From Actinomycetota bacterium (GTDB taxonomy: Bacteria > Actinomycetota > Actinomycetes > S36-B12 > CAIYMF01): 64,000 nucleotides of DNA. How positions within the stretch are numbered: position 1 is the stretch's first letter; every line of letters starts with the position of its first letter. Where the stretch lies: NCBI GenBank assembly GCA_020161245.1, contig JAIUOK010000009.1, positions 1 to 64,000 of the forward strand. Reading direction: 5' to 3'. The position numbers and the translations under genes were made by a program. The notes under the pieces are model-generated. The model did no database searches and was not told where the DNA came from. It saw nothing but the letters and a program-made list of their open reading frames with translations. Below, piece after piece: positions 42,640 through 51,371 of the stretch.

Positions 42640-43581
42640 TCAGAGTGTCCTCTCGGGACGGACGCCGGCGAACAGGTCGTCCTCGTAGGGGCCGGTGCGG
42701 ACGTCGGGGACGAGGCTGCGCGCGAGCTGGAAGTCCTCGGTGGGCCATGCCCGTCGCTGCGCCTCGAGCGGCACATGGAACCAGCGGCCGTCGGGGTCGA
42801 TCTGGGTGGCGTGGGCCTTGAGGGCCTCGTCGCGCGTCTCGAACCAGTCGGCGCACTCGACCCGGGTGGTGAGCCGGGCGGCGTCCTCGGGCTTGTCCTC
42901 CCAGCCCTCGAGCCACTCGGCGTACGGCGACTCGACGCCGTCGGCGAGGCACGCCTCGTGCAGCGCGACGAGCCGGGCCTTGTGGAAGGTCAGGTGGTAG
43001 TAGAGCTTGGCCGGCTGCCACGGCTCCCCGGTGCCGGGGAACTGCTCGGGATCGCCCGCGGCCTCGAACGCGCGCATCGACACCTCGTGGGTGCGGATGT
43101 GGTCGGGGTGGGGGTAGCCGCCGTTCTCGTCGTACGTCGTCATGACGTGCGGGCGGAACTCGCGCACGAGCGCCACGAGCGGGGCCGTGGCCTCGTCGAG
43201 AGGCACGAGGGCGAAGCAGCCCTCGGGCAGCGGCGGCACGTTGCCGTCCTCGTCGGGCTCGGGCAGGCCGCTGTCGTGGAAGCCCAGCCACCGGTGCTGC
43301 ACGCCGAGGATGGCGGCGGCGCGCGCCATCTCCTCCCGGCGGAAGCCGGCGAGGTCGTCGAGCACGCGGGGGTCGTGGGCCAGCCCGGGGTTGAGGACAT
43401 CGCCCCGCTCGCCGCCCGTGCACGAGACCACGAGCACCTCGACGCCCTCGCTGACGTAGCGCGCCGCGCTGGCGGCGCCCTTGCTCGACTCGTCGTCGGG
43501 GTGCGCGTGGACCGCCATGAGCCGCAGCGGCTCGCCCGGCGCGGGCAGGCCCGGGCGGGCGTGCACCGTCGGATCGGTCAC
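42640..43581 (-). CDS. mca: Mycothiol S-conjugate amidase
   Basis: 313 residues. LmbE fold with zinc motif AVHAHPDDESSKGAA (24-38, HPDDE at 27-31), SCTGGERGDVLNPGLA, HRWLGFHDSGLPEPD and GGYPHPDHIRTHEVS; these longer motifs separate Mca from MshB. It cleaves mycothiol S-conjugates into a mercapturic acid, which is exported, and GlcN-inositol, which is recycled: detoxification of electrophiles and drugs. GTG 43581 has AGGAG at 7 nt. Forms a unit with the small membrane protein. Confidence 0.95.
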   Translation of the reverse strand: MTDPTVHARPGLPAPGEPLRLMAVHAHPDDESSKGAASAARYVSEGVEVLVVSCTGGERGDVLNPGLAHDPRVLDDLAGFRREEMARAAAILGVQHRWLGFHDSGLPEPDEDGNVPPLPEGCFALVPLDEATAPLVALVREFRPHVMTTYDENGGYPHPDHIRTHEVSMRAFEAAGDPEQFPGTGEPWQPAKLYYHLTFHKARLVALHEACLADGVESPYAEWLEGWEDKPEDAARLTTRVECADWFETRDEALKAHATQIDPDGRWFHVPLEAQRRAWPTEDFQLARSLVPDVRTGPYEDDLFAGVRPERTL

Positions 43582-43771
43582 GGGTGCTCCTGTTCCAGCT
43601 GCGGCGCACCGCTCGGGTGCGTGCCGGTCGGACGGCGTCGGTGGCGTGCGGGCCGGGCGGGGTGCGGGCGCGTGCACCCGCGGGCTGAGGGACACTGGAC
43701 CCCCGAGGGCCCGGACCCGCCAGGTCCGCCGTCCATCCTCCCAGACCCGACCGACCGCGCGAGGAGGCGAG

Positions 43772-44335
43772 GTGTCCGACGCCCGCGAGCCCGTCGCCGC
43801 TGCGGCGCCGGCGTCCGCTGAGGGCACGCCCCGCGCCGACGAGGGCCGGCTCGTCCGCGAGCCGCGCACCGGCCTCATGCTCGACGAGCGCATGGCCGAG
43901 CGCTACGGCGTCCGGCCCGCCAACCGCTGGGCCGTCGCCGCCATCGGCGTCCTCGTCGTGGCCTTCGTCGCCGGCGTCCTCGGCCTCGGCTACAAGCTCG
44001 CGACGCCGTCCACGCTGCCGAAGCTGCTCACCTTCCAGGTGGCCTCGCCGACCGAGGTGAAGGTCACCTTCGAGGTGCGCCGGGACGGCCGTGAGGAGAC
44101 CTACTGCGTGCTGCGCGCGCGGGCGGTCGACCACACCGACGTCGGCTACGCCACCGTGCGCATCACCCCCGGGGCCGACTACGTCCAGCGCACGTTCCCG
44201 ATCGCGACGTACGCCGAGGCCACGACGGCCGAGGTGCTCGGCTGCGAGGCCGGCGGCCCCCCGGTGGTCGACGCGCCGGCGTTCCGCCCGGGCAGCACCA
44301 ACCCCCCGCAGCTCGAGGTGCTCGACGGCACGTGA
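43772..44335 (+). CDS. DUF4307 domain membrane protein
   Basis: 187 residues from GTG 43772 (AGGAGGCGAG upstream). Disordered N-terminus, LDERMAERYGV (the conserved RYG), one helix WAVAAIGVLVVAFVAGVLGLGY, then an extracytoplasmic beta domain with VTFEVRRDGREETYCVLRARA and a second Cys in LGCE. DUF4307 proteins lie between mca and greA in many actinobacteria, as here; function unknown. Confidence 0.88.
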   Translation: MSDAREPVAAAAPASAEGTPRADEGRLVREPRTGLMLDERMAERYGVRPANRWAVAAIGVLVVAFVAGVLGLGYKLATPSTLPKLLTFQVASPTEVKVTFEVRRDGREETYCVLRARAVDHTDVGYATVRITPGADYVQRTFPIATYAEATTAEVLGCEAGGPPVVDAPAFRPGSTNPPQLEVLDGT

Positions 44336-44357
44336 GCGTGCCCGGGCCCGGCGCACG

Positions 44358-44363
44358 TAGGCT
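44358..44363 (+). promoter_or_regulatory. Candidate -10 (TAGGCT) of greA
   Basis: TANNNT hexamer in the DUF4307-greA gap, giving a leader of about 100 nt. No -35 stands out. Confidence 0.3.
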
Positions 44364-44469
44364 GGACCCCCGCGCGGAGGCCGATACCGGCGTCCGGCAC
44401 CTGATCCCGCACCATCCGACCGCACGCTGCGCCGCATCCCCGCGGCACCGTCGAAGCAGAGGCTGACCC

Positions 44470-44958
44470 GTGACCGACGCACCCGAGACCTGGCTGACCC
44501 AGGAGGCCTTCGACCGGCTCCAGGAGGAGCTCGAGGACCGCTCGGGCCCGCGGCGCGACACGATCGTCAAGCGCATCGAGGCTGCGCGCGAGGAGGGCGA
44601 CCTCCGCGAGAACGGCGGCTACCACGCGGCCAAGGAGGAGCAGGGCAAGAACGAGGCCCGCATCCGCCAGCTGCGCCAGCTGCTCGAGAACGCGCGCATC
44701 GGCACGCCGCCCGCCGCCGACGGCGAGGTCGCGCAGGGGCAGATCGTCACCGTGAAGCTCGTCGAGTTCGACGAGGAGGAGACCTTCCTGCTCGGCTCGC
44801 GCGAGGAGGCGGCCACCGCCTCGATCTCGGTCTACTCCCCCACGTCGCCGATCGGCGCCGCGGTGCTCGGCCAGAAGGTCGGAGAGACCGTGAGCTACCA
44901 GGCCCCCAACGGCAAGGTCTTCCACGTCGAGATCCTCAAGACGGCCCCGAACGTCTGA
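44470..44958 (+). CDS. greA: Transcription elongation factor GreA
   Basis: 162 residues. N-terminal coiled coil (WLTQEAFDRLQEELEDR, IVKRIEAAREEGDLRENGGYHAAKEEQ) with the acidic tip residues Asp/Glu that coordinate the second Mg2+ in the RNA polymerase secondary channel, and a C-terminal FKBP-like domain (GQIVTVKLVEFDEEETFLLG, SPIGAAVLGQKVGETVSYQAPNG). It restarts backtracked RNA polymerase by stimulating transcript cleavage. GTG start; a near-perfect palindromic terminator follows. Confidence 0.96.
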   Translation: MTDAPETWLTQEAFDRLQEELEDRSGPRRDTIVKRIEAAREEGDLRENGGYHAAKEEQGKNEARIRQLRQLLENARIGTPPAADGEVAQGQIVTVKLVEFDEEETFLLGSREEAATASISVYSPTSPIGAAVLGQKVGETVSYQAPNGKVFHVEILKTAPNV

Positions 44959-44970
44959 GCCCGACCACTA

Positions 44971-45002
44971 CGAAGGCCCCCCGCGATCGCGGGGGGCCTT
45001 CG
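44971..45002 (+). terminator. Terminator of greA
   Basis: A 32-bp perfect palindrome with arms CGAAGGCCCCCCGCGA and its complement, 12 bp past the greA stop. Confidence 0.9.
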
Positions 45003-45056
45003 TCGATCTGGAGGGGTGAGCGACCGCTATGGCCGTCGCTCACCCATCCGGAGCGG
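45003..45056. repeat. Hairpin with GATCTGGAGGGGTGA motif; terminator of the ABC operon
   Basis: GGGTGAGCGAC (45014-45024) pairs with GTCGCTCACCC (45035-45045). The left flank GATCTGGAGGG is identical to the outer arm of the arfB hairpin and the right flank CACCCATCCGG recurs near 55268. On the minus strand it follows the ABC permease stop and would terminate it. Confidence 0.7.
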
Positions 45057-45061
45057 GTCTG

Positions 45062-45925
45062 TCAGCCGGCGCTGCTGCGGTACTTGCGGACGGCGAGGAC
45101 GCTGAAGACCGCGATGACGACGGTGCAGCTGATGAGCGTGTACGCCACGGGGTAGCGCATCGGCCAGGCGGCGTCGGGGAGGATCTGCTGGAAGCCGGTC
45201 GGGTTGCCGAACAGCTCGCGGCAGGCAAGCACCAGGCTCGACACCGGGTTCCACTCCGCGATCGTCTTGATCACCACCGGCATGCCCTGCAGCGGCACGA
45301 AGGCGTTGGACAGGAACGTCAGCGGGAACAGCCAGATCAGGCCGGCGGTGCTGGCGGTCTGCGGGTTGGGCATGTGGAGCCCCACCCACGCGCCCACCCA
45401 CGCGACGGTGTAGGCGAACAGCAGCAGGAGCAGGTAGGCCATCGCGGCCTCGAGCACGCCGTTGTTGATGCGCCAGCCCACGATGAAGCCGGTGATCGAC
45501 AGCACGACGAGCACCGCGACCTGCTGCAGCGCGTCGGCGGCGGTGCGCCCGAACAGCACCGCCGACGACGTCATCGGCAGCGAGCGGAACCGGTCGACGA
45601 TGCCCTTGTGCAGGTCGTCGGCGAGCCCCACCGTCGACGCCGCAGCGGCGAACGCGACGGTCTGGCCGAAGATGCCGGGGATGAGGTACTGCCGGTAGGC
45701 GTCCTCCGCCGCCTGCCCGGGGATCGGGATCGCGCCGCCGAAGACGTAGGCGAACATGAGCACGAAGATCACCGGCTGGACGAGCGAGAAGAAGATGCTC
45801 TCCGGCACGCGGATCGACTGGATCAGGTTGCGCTTGGCGACGACGAAGCCGTCGTGGAAGAACCATCCGATCGAGGCCCGCGACTCCGGGGCCGGGCGGA
45901 CGTCGGCAGCGGTGACAGCAGCCAT
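45062..45925 (-). CDS. ABC-2 type exporter permease (DrrB-like)
   Basis: 287 residues, six helices. Cytoplasmic N-terminus, SLVQPVIFVLMFAYVFGGAI in the first helices, GIVDRFRSLPMTSSAVLFGR (the ABC-2 coupling loop), and LIWLFPLTFLSNAFVPLQGMP followed by NPVSSLVLACRELF; these are the DrrB/daunorubicin-resistance type features. One base separates it from the ATPase gene. Likely exports a lipophilic compound. Confidence 0.93.
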   Translation of the reverse strand: MAAVTAADVRPAPESRASIGWFFHDGFVVAKRNLIQSIRVPESIFFSLVQPVIFVLMFAYVFGGAIPIPGQAAEDAYRQYLIPGIFGQTVAFAAAASTVGLADDLHKGIVDRFRSLPMTSSAVLFGRTAADALQQVAVLVVLSITGFIVGWRINNGVLEAAMAYLLLLLFAYTVAWVGAWVGLHMPNPQTASTAGLIWLFPLTFLSNAFVPLQGMPVVIKTIAEWNPVSSLVLACRELFGNPTGFQQILPDAAWPMRYPVAYTLISCTVVIAVFSVLAVRKYRSSAG

Positions 45926-45926
45926 G

Positions 45927-46979
<1,053 letters not shown>

Positions 46980-47075
46980 GCGGGTGAGCCTTCCTGCGCG
47001 CAGGGGCGCGCGCACCTCGGTTCTGCAGCGAGCGGACAGGGTCGGGATCGGCACCAGGGCGAGCAGCACCCTGCA

Positions 47076-47100
47076 GGTTGACGCCGTGGCAGGGTCAACC
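47076..47100. promoter_or_regulatory. Inverted repeat upstream of the DrrAB-like operon
   Basis: GGTTGAC and GTCAACC separated by 11 nt, about 100 nt before the ATPase start. The shape, GTTGAC...GTCAAC at this spacing, resembles MerR-family operators of the TipA type in Actinomycetota. No MerR gene is nearby. Confidence 0.4.
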
Positions 47101-47121
47101 CGGTTCCGGACTGCTGGGGGG

Positions 47122-47508
47122 TCAGGCCTCGGTGAGCAGCTTCTCGGCCTCGTCGACCGACAGCCGGCCGGCGGCGAGGTCCGCGAGCACCTTGTCGCGG
47201 TCGGGGCCCTTCGCGGCGCCGGGCTCCTCGAGGCCGAGCTTGGCCAGCAGGTCGGCGAAGCGCTGGCGCGTCGTGGGGTAGGAGACGCCGAGGTGCTTCT
47301 CGAGCTCGCGCATGTTGCCGCGGCTGACGAGGAACACGCGCAGCATCTCGTGCTCGTCGTCGGAGAGTGCGTCGTACGGGCTCATCCGGAACTGGCCGGT
47401 GATGCCGGTGCCGCACTCGGGGCAGCCGCACCCGGTGACGATGAGCTCGCTCGAGCAGACGGGGCACGAGCGCGGCGGACGCCGGACGGTGTCGCTGGCG
47501 GCAGCCAT
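47122..47508 (-). CDS. DUF2089 zinc-ribbon/HTH protein
   Basis: 128 residues. N-terminal zinc ribbon with CPVC...GCGCPECG, the segment MSPYDALSDDEHEMLRVFLVSRGNMRELEKHLGVSYPTTRQRF containing a helix-turn-helix (quoted as one family-diagnostic stretch, residues about 43-85, key part LGVSYPTTR), and an acidic C-terminal helix. DUF2089 proteins are probable DNA-binding regulators. ATG overlaps the stop of the upstream DUF4097 gene, so the pair is co-translated; it may control its own promoter. Confidence 0.88.
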   Translation of the reverse strand: MAAASDTVRRPPRSCPVCSSELIVTGCGCPECGTGITGQFRMSPYDALSDDEHEMLRVFLVSRGNMRELEKHLGVSYPTTRQRFADLLAKLGLEEPGAAKGPDRDKVLADLAAGRLSVDEAEKLLTEA

Positions 47509-48287
47509 CAGGCACCCGCCACCGAGGCGGACCCGAGCCGGACGGCCAGGGTGAACGGGTGAGTGCCGGCACCTGCCACGTAGGTCTGGCGGGCCGAGGA
47601 CTTCTCCGCGCCCTGGACGCCGGGCAGCTTCACCTCGCCGAGGTCGGACGTCGCCGTCACGGTGACGTCGGAGCCGGGCAGCAGCCGCAGGTCGAGGCTG
47701 CCGAGCTCGCAGACCAGGTCGCTGGGGGCGTCGACGGTGGCGACGACCTCGAGCGACCCCATGGCCAGGCTGCCGTGCAGGGCGCCCACGTGGTCGCGCA
47801 CCTTCACCGAGGACGCGCTGCCTCCGAGCGTGAGCGGCGCGCGCAGGCCGGAGACGTCGACCGAGCACGCGGTCGCCTCCACGGTGAGCGGCAGCGACGG
47901 GTTCACCCGCACCAGCACCTTCTGGCCGCGACCGCCCGTCCAGACGGTGGGCACCCAGCCGAGGAAGCGCGGCGGCGGCGTGGTGCGGAAGCCGTCCTCG
48001 CTCGGGGCGTCGAGGACGAGCACCGAGCCCTCGCGGCGCAGTGCGTGGGGGCCGTCGGCGACGGCGGTGTCGACGGTGGGGTCGGCGACGACGGTCAGCT
48101 TCACGCCGCCCGCGTGGAGGGCGAGGGCGGAGACGGGGGGCTCGGCGCGGACGTCGTCGCGCTGGTCGAGCGTCGGGGCTGCCGGGTCGGCGTCGAGCAG
48201 GCGCGCCGCCTCGCCTGGGTCGAGATCGCCGGCAGCCACCCGGGAGAGCAGGGCGCGCAGGCTCGTGGTGTCAGTGGTCTCGTTCAT
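47508..48287 (-). CDS. DUF4097-like beta-helix protein with SHOCT-like N-terminus
   Basis: 259 residues. N-terminal helix pair LRALLSRVAAGDLDPGEAARLLD resembles the SHOCT/YvlB-type N-terminal module, followed by a right-handed beta domain with repeated hydrophobic strands (SSVKVRDHVGALHGSLAMGSLEVVA, LVCELGSLDLRLLPG). The DUF2089-DUF4097 pair resembles the YvlAB-type envelope-stress genes of Bacillus; exact role unknown. The ATG sits 7 nt behind a well-formed promoter. Confidence 0.82.
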   Translation of the reverse strand: MNETTDTTSLRALLSRVAAGDLDPGEAARLLDADPAAPTLDQRDDVRAEPPVSALALHAGGVKLTVVADPTVDTAVADGPHALRREGSVLVLDAPSEDGFRTTPPPRFLGWVPTVWTGGRGQKVLVRVNPSLPLTVEATACSVDVSGLRAPLTLGGSASSVKVRDHVGALHGSLAMGSLEVVATVDAPSDLVCELGSLDLRLLPGSDVTVTATSDLGEVKLPGVQGAEKSSARQTYVAGAGTHPFTLAVRLGSASVAGA

Positions 48288-48294
48288 GACCCTG

Positions 48295-48324
48295 ACTGTA
48301 AAGGCGTGCTTTCTACTTTGACAA
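48295..48324 (-). promoter_or_regulatory. Well-formed promoter of the DUF4097-DUF2089 pair
   Basis: Minus strand: -35 TTGTCA (48324-48319), 18-bp spacer, -10 TACAGT (48300-48295), then 7 nt to the ATG at 48287. The spacer is unusually A/T-rich for this genome and could hold a regulator site. Confidence 0.65.
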
Positions 48325-48338
48325 CCCCAGTTTCTAGA

Positions 48339-49553
48339 TCAGTCGCGATGGACCACCCGGTAGCCGGCGCCCGCCAGCCGCTCGAGCATCTCGTCGCGAT
48401 GGGCCGGCCCGCGCGTCTCCACCTGGACCTCGATCTCCACCTCGTGCAGCGACAGCCGGGGGTCGATGCGCGCGTGCTCCACCTCGACGACGTTGGCGTC
48501 GGCCTCGGCCAGGGCCGCCAGCAGCCCCGCGAGAGAGCCCGGACGGTCGGGCACCCGGACGGTGAGGGTCGAGTAGCGGCCGGCGGCGGCGAGGCCGTGG
48601 CGGATCACGCGGAGCATGAGCAGCGGGTCGATGTTTCCGCCGGAGACCACGACCACCACGGGCGGCTCGAAGCGCTCGGGGTGGTCGAGGACGGCGGCGA
48701 GGCCCGCGCCGCCCGCCGGCTCGACGACGAGCTTGGCGCGCTCGAGGGCGAGCAGCAGCGCGCGGGCGATCGTCTCGTCGTCGACCACCACGACGTCGTC
48801 GACGAGGTGGTCGACCAGCGCGAACGGGACGTCGCCGGGCCGGCCCACCGCGATGCCGTCGGCCATCGTCGCCATCGACGGGAGCGCCACGGGGTGGTGG
48901 GCCTCGAGGGAGAGCGGGTAGGCCGCGGCGCCCGCGGCCTGGACGCCGACCACGCGCACGTCGGGCCGGATCGCCTTGACCGCCACGGCGATCCCGGCGA
49001 GCAGCCCTCCGCCGCCGGTGCAGACGACGATGGTGCGGACGTCCGGGCGCTGCTCGAGGATCTCGAGGCCGACTGTGCCCTGCCCCGCCACGATGTCGGC
49101 GTGGTCGAACGGGTGGATGAGCACCGCGCCCGTCTCGTCGGCGAACGCGCGCGCCGCCACCAGCGCCTCGTCGATCACCGACCCGACGAACCGCACGTCG
49201 GCGCCGTAGCCGCGGGTGGCGGAGACCTTCGGCAGCGGTGCTCCCACGGGCATGAACACCGTGGCCGCGATGCCGAGCATCTGGGCCGCGAGCGCCACGC
49301 CCTGCGCGTGGTTGCCGGCGCTCGCGGCGACGACGCCGCGCGCCCGCTCGTCCTCGCTGAGCCGCACCATCCGCGTGTAGGCGCCGCGGATCTTGAACGA
49401 GCCGGCCCGCTGGAGGTTCTCGCACTTCAGCTCGACCGGGCCCCCGACCTTCTCGGCGAGCCAGCGGGCCGGGCGCAGGGGCGTCTCGCGGGCGACGCCG
49501 CGCAGCGCTGCCCGGGCGAGCTGGACGTCCTCGACGGTGACGGTGTCGACCAC
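48339..49553 (-). CDS. ilvA: Threonine ammonia-lyase (threonine dehydratase) with C-terminal ACT domain
   Basis: 404 residues. PLP lysine Lys54 in GSFKIRGA, ASAGNHAQGVA, the phosphate-binding glycine loop CTGGGGLLAG, and VVVVSGGNIDP; the C-terminal 80 residues (YSTLTVRVPDRPGSLAGLLAAL) form one ACT-like domain. It deaminates threonine to 2-oxobutanoate for isoleucine synthesis or threonine breakdown; one ACT domain and this length fit the shorter, biodegradative-like type. GTG 49553 gives the family length; the frame continues to 49607. Confidence 0.92.
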   Translation of the reverse strand: MVDTVTVEDVQLARAALRGVARETPLRPARWLAEKVGGPVELKCENLQRAGSFKIRGAYTRMVRLSEDERARGVVAASAGNHAQGVALAAQMLGIAATVFMPVGAPLPKVSATRGYGADVRFVGSVIDEALVAARAFADETGAVLIHPFDHADIVAGQGTVGLEILEQRPDVRTIVVCTGGGGLLAGIAVAVKAIRPDVRVVGVQAAGAAAYPLSLEAHHPVALPSMATMADGIAVGRPGDVPFALVDHLVDDVVVVDDETIARALLLALERAKLVVEPAGGAGLAAVLDHPERFEPPVVVVVSGGNIDPLLMLRVIRHGLAAAGRYSTLTVRVPDRPGSLAGLLAALAEADANVVEVEHARIDPRLSLHEVEIEVQVETRGPAHRDEMLERLAGAGYRVVHRD

Positions 49554-49685
49554 GGGCGCAGTCTGGCCCCTCCGGCGCCCGCAGGGGGCGGATCCGGCAC
49601 CCGGCATGTCCGGATCCCGTCAGGACGGCGTCAGGACGAGGCCCGCCGGGGTGACGCCGGGGCGTGCGAGGGATAGAACGGAGGC

Positions 49686-51194
49686 ATGAGCACCACGTCG
49701 CGCCGCTCCACCCGCGAGGCCGTCGCCCAGGCTGCGGCGCGGGCGCGGCCGCGGGCGGACGCGCCGACCCCGGCGGAGAGCGCGGTCGGCCGGGTCGAGC
49801 GGCCCGACGGGCCGTGGGGCACCGGCGTCGTGCTGGGCCTGCTCAGCCGCCGCGAGCCCCCCAACCGGATGTTCGAGGCGATCGCGCGCCGCCACGGGCC
49901 GGTGTCGCACTACAAGATGGCCGGCGAGCACGTCTACCTGCTGTCCGACCCCGACCTCGTCACCGACGTGTTCCTCAACCGCGCGCGCGACGTCATGAAG
50001 GGTCGCGGCCTGCAGGCCGCACGGCCGCTGCTCGGCAACGGGCTGCTCACGAGCGAGGGCGAGTTCCACCTGCGCCAGCGCCGGCTCGCGCAGCCGGCCT
50101 TCCACCGCCAGCGCATCGCGTCGTACGCCGACCAGATGGTCGCCGAGGGGCTGCGCCACCAACGGTCGTGGGCCGACGGCGCACACGTCGACATGGTCGA
50201 CGAGATGACGTCTCTGACCTTCGCCATCGTCGGCCGCACCCTGTTCGGCACGGATCTCACCGGCGATGCGCGCACCTTCGCCGATGTGCTCGAGGAACTG
50301 ATGTCCGGGTTCGGGCAGCTCTCGGCCATCGGCAACGAGAAGGTCGTGCGTGCGCTGCCGAAGGGCCGCTACCTGCTCTCGCGGGTGCAGGACCTCGACG
50401 CCGTCGTCCAGCGGATCATCGACGAGCACCGCGAGCGCATCGCCGACGGCGACGCCCCCGACGACCTGCTCACCTGGATGATCCAGGCGCGCGACGAGGA
50501 GGGCGCATCGCAGTTCGGCGCGTCGATGACCGACGACCAGCTGCGCGACGAGGTCATGACGATGGTGCTCGCCGGCCACGAGACCACGGCGATGGCGCTG
50601 TCGTGGGCGTGGTGGCTGCTCTCGTCGCACCCGTTCGTGTCCGAGCGGATGCACGCCGAGGCCGTCGAGCTGCTTGCCGACCCGTCGTCGCCCGACGGGC
50701 TGCGCGCGCCCGCCATCGACGACGTCGCCCGGCTCCCCTTCACCAACGCCGTCCTCGCCGAGACGATCCGGCTCTACCCGCCGGCGTGGATCATGGGCCG
50801 CCGCACGCTCACCGATCTCGCCGTCGGCGGGTGGGACGTGCCGTCCGGGTCGATCGTGCTCGCGTCGCCGTGGATCCTGCACCGCGACCCCGACCTGTGG
50901 CCGCGGGCCACGTCGTTCCACCCGGACCGCTGGCTGGCCGACGACGGCCGCTACGACGAGTCCGCGCCCGGGCAGCCGCGCGGCGCGTGGATCCCGTTCG
51001 GCTTCGGCAACCGCCGCTGCATCGGCGAGCAGTTCGCCTGGACCGAGGCGGTGCTGCTCCTCGCGACCCTCGGCTCCCGCTGGGACCCGCGGCTGGTCCC
51101 CGGCTCGCCCGTCGACACCATGGCCGCCGTGACCCTGCGGCCCAAGCACGGCCTTCCCATGACGCTGCACCGCCGACCTGCCCCCACGTCCTAG
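49686..51194 (+). CDS. Cytochrome P450
   Basis: 502 residues, longer than the usual ~400-residue actinobacterial P450s and closer to the class II/CYP102-like heme-domain size. I-helix AGHETT (about 296-301, acid-alcohol pair Glu-Thr), K-helix ExxR in ETIRLYPP, and the heme loop FGFGNRRCIGEQ with axial Cys445. A basic N-terminus without a membrane helix implies a soluble enzyme needing separate redox partners; none is encoded nearby. Hydroxylates a lipophilic substrate, identity unknown. ATG has CGGAGG 3 nt upstream. Confidence 0.94.
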   Translation: MSTTSRRSTREAVAQAAARARPRADAPTPAESAVGRVERPDGPWGTGVVLGLLSRREPPNRMFEAIARRHGPVSHYKMAGEHVYLLSDPDLVTDVFLNRARDVMKGRGLQAARPLLGNGLLTSEGEFHLRQRRLAQPAFHRQRIASYADQMVAEGLRHQRSWADGAHVDMVDEMTSLTFAIVGRTLFGTDLTGDARTFADVLEELMSGFGQLSAIGNEKVVRALPKGRYLLSRVQDLDAVVQRIIDEHRERIADGDAPDDLLTWMIQARDEEGASQFGASMTDDQLRDEVMTMVLAGHETTAMALSWAWWLLSSHPFVSERMHAEAVELLADPSSPDGLRAPAIDDVARLPFTNAVLAETIRLYPPAWIMGRRTLTDLAVGGWDVPSGSIVLASPWILHRDPDLWPRATSFHPDRWLADDGRYDESAPGQPRGAWIPFGFGNRRCIGEQFAWTEAVLLLATLGSRWDPRLVPGSPVDTMAAVTLRPKHGLPMTLHRRPAPTS

Positions 51195-51371
51195 CGGCGG
51201 GACGGATCCCCGGCGTGCGCCCGCGCGTCTCAAGCGGTCGGAGGACCCGGCCGATATCCACAAGGCCGATCCCGGGCAGCGCGGCAGCCTGCCTACGATC
51301 GGCCGACCGCGGGACCGGACGAGGTGCTCGCGACGGGCCCGGCCAGGGCCCGCACGAGGAGGGGCAGCACC

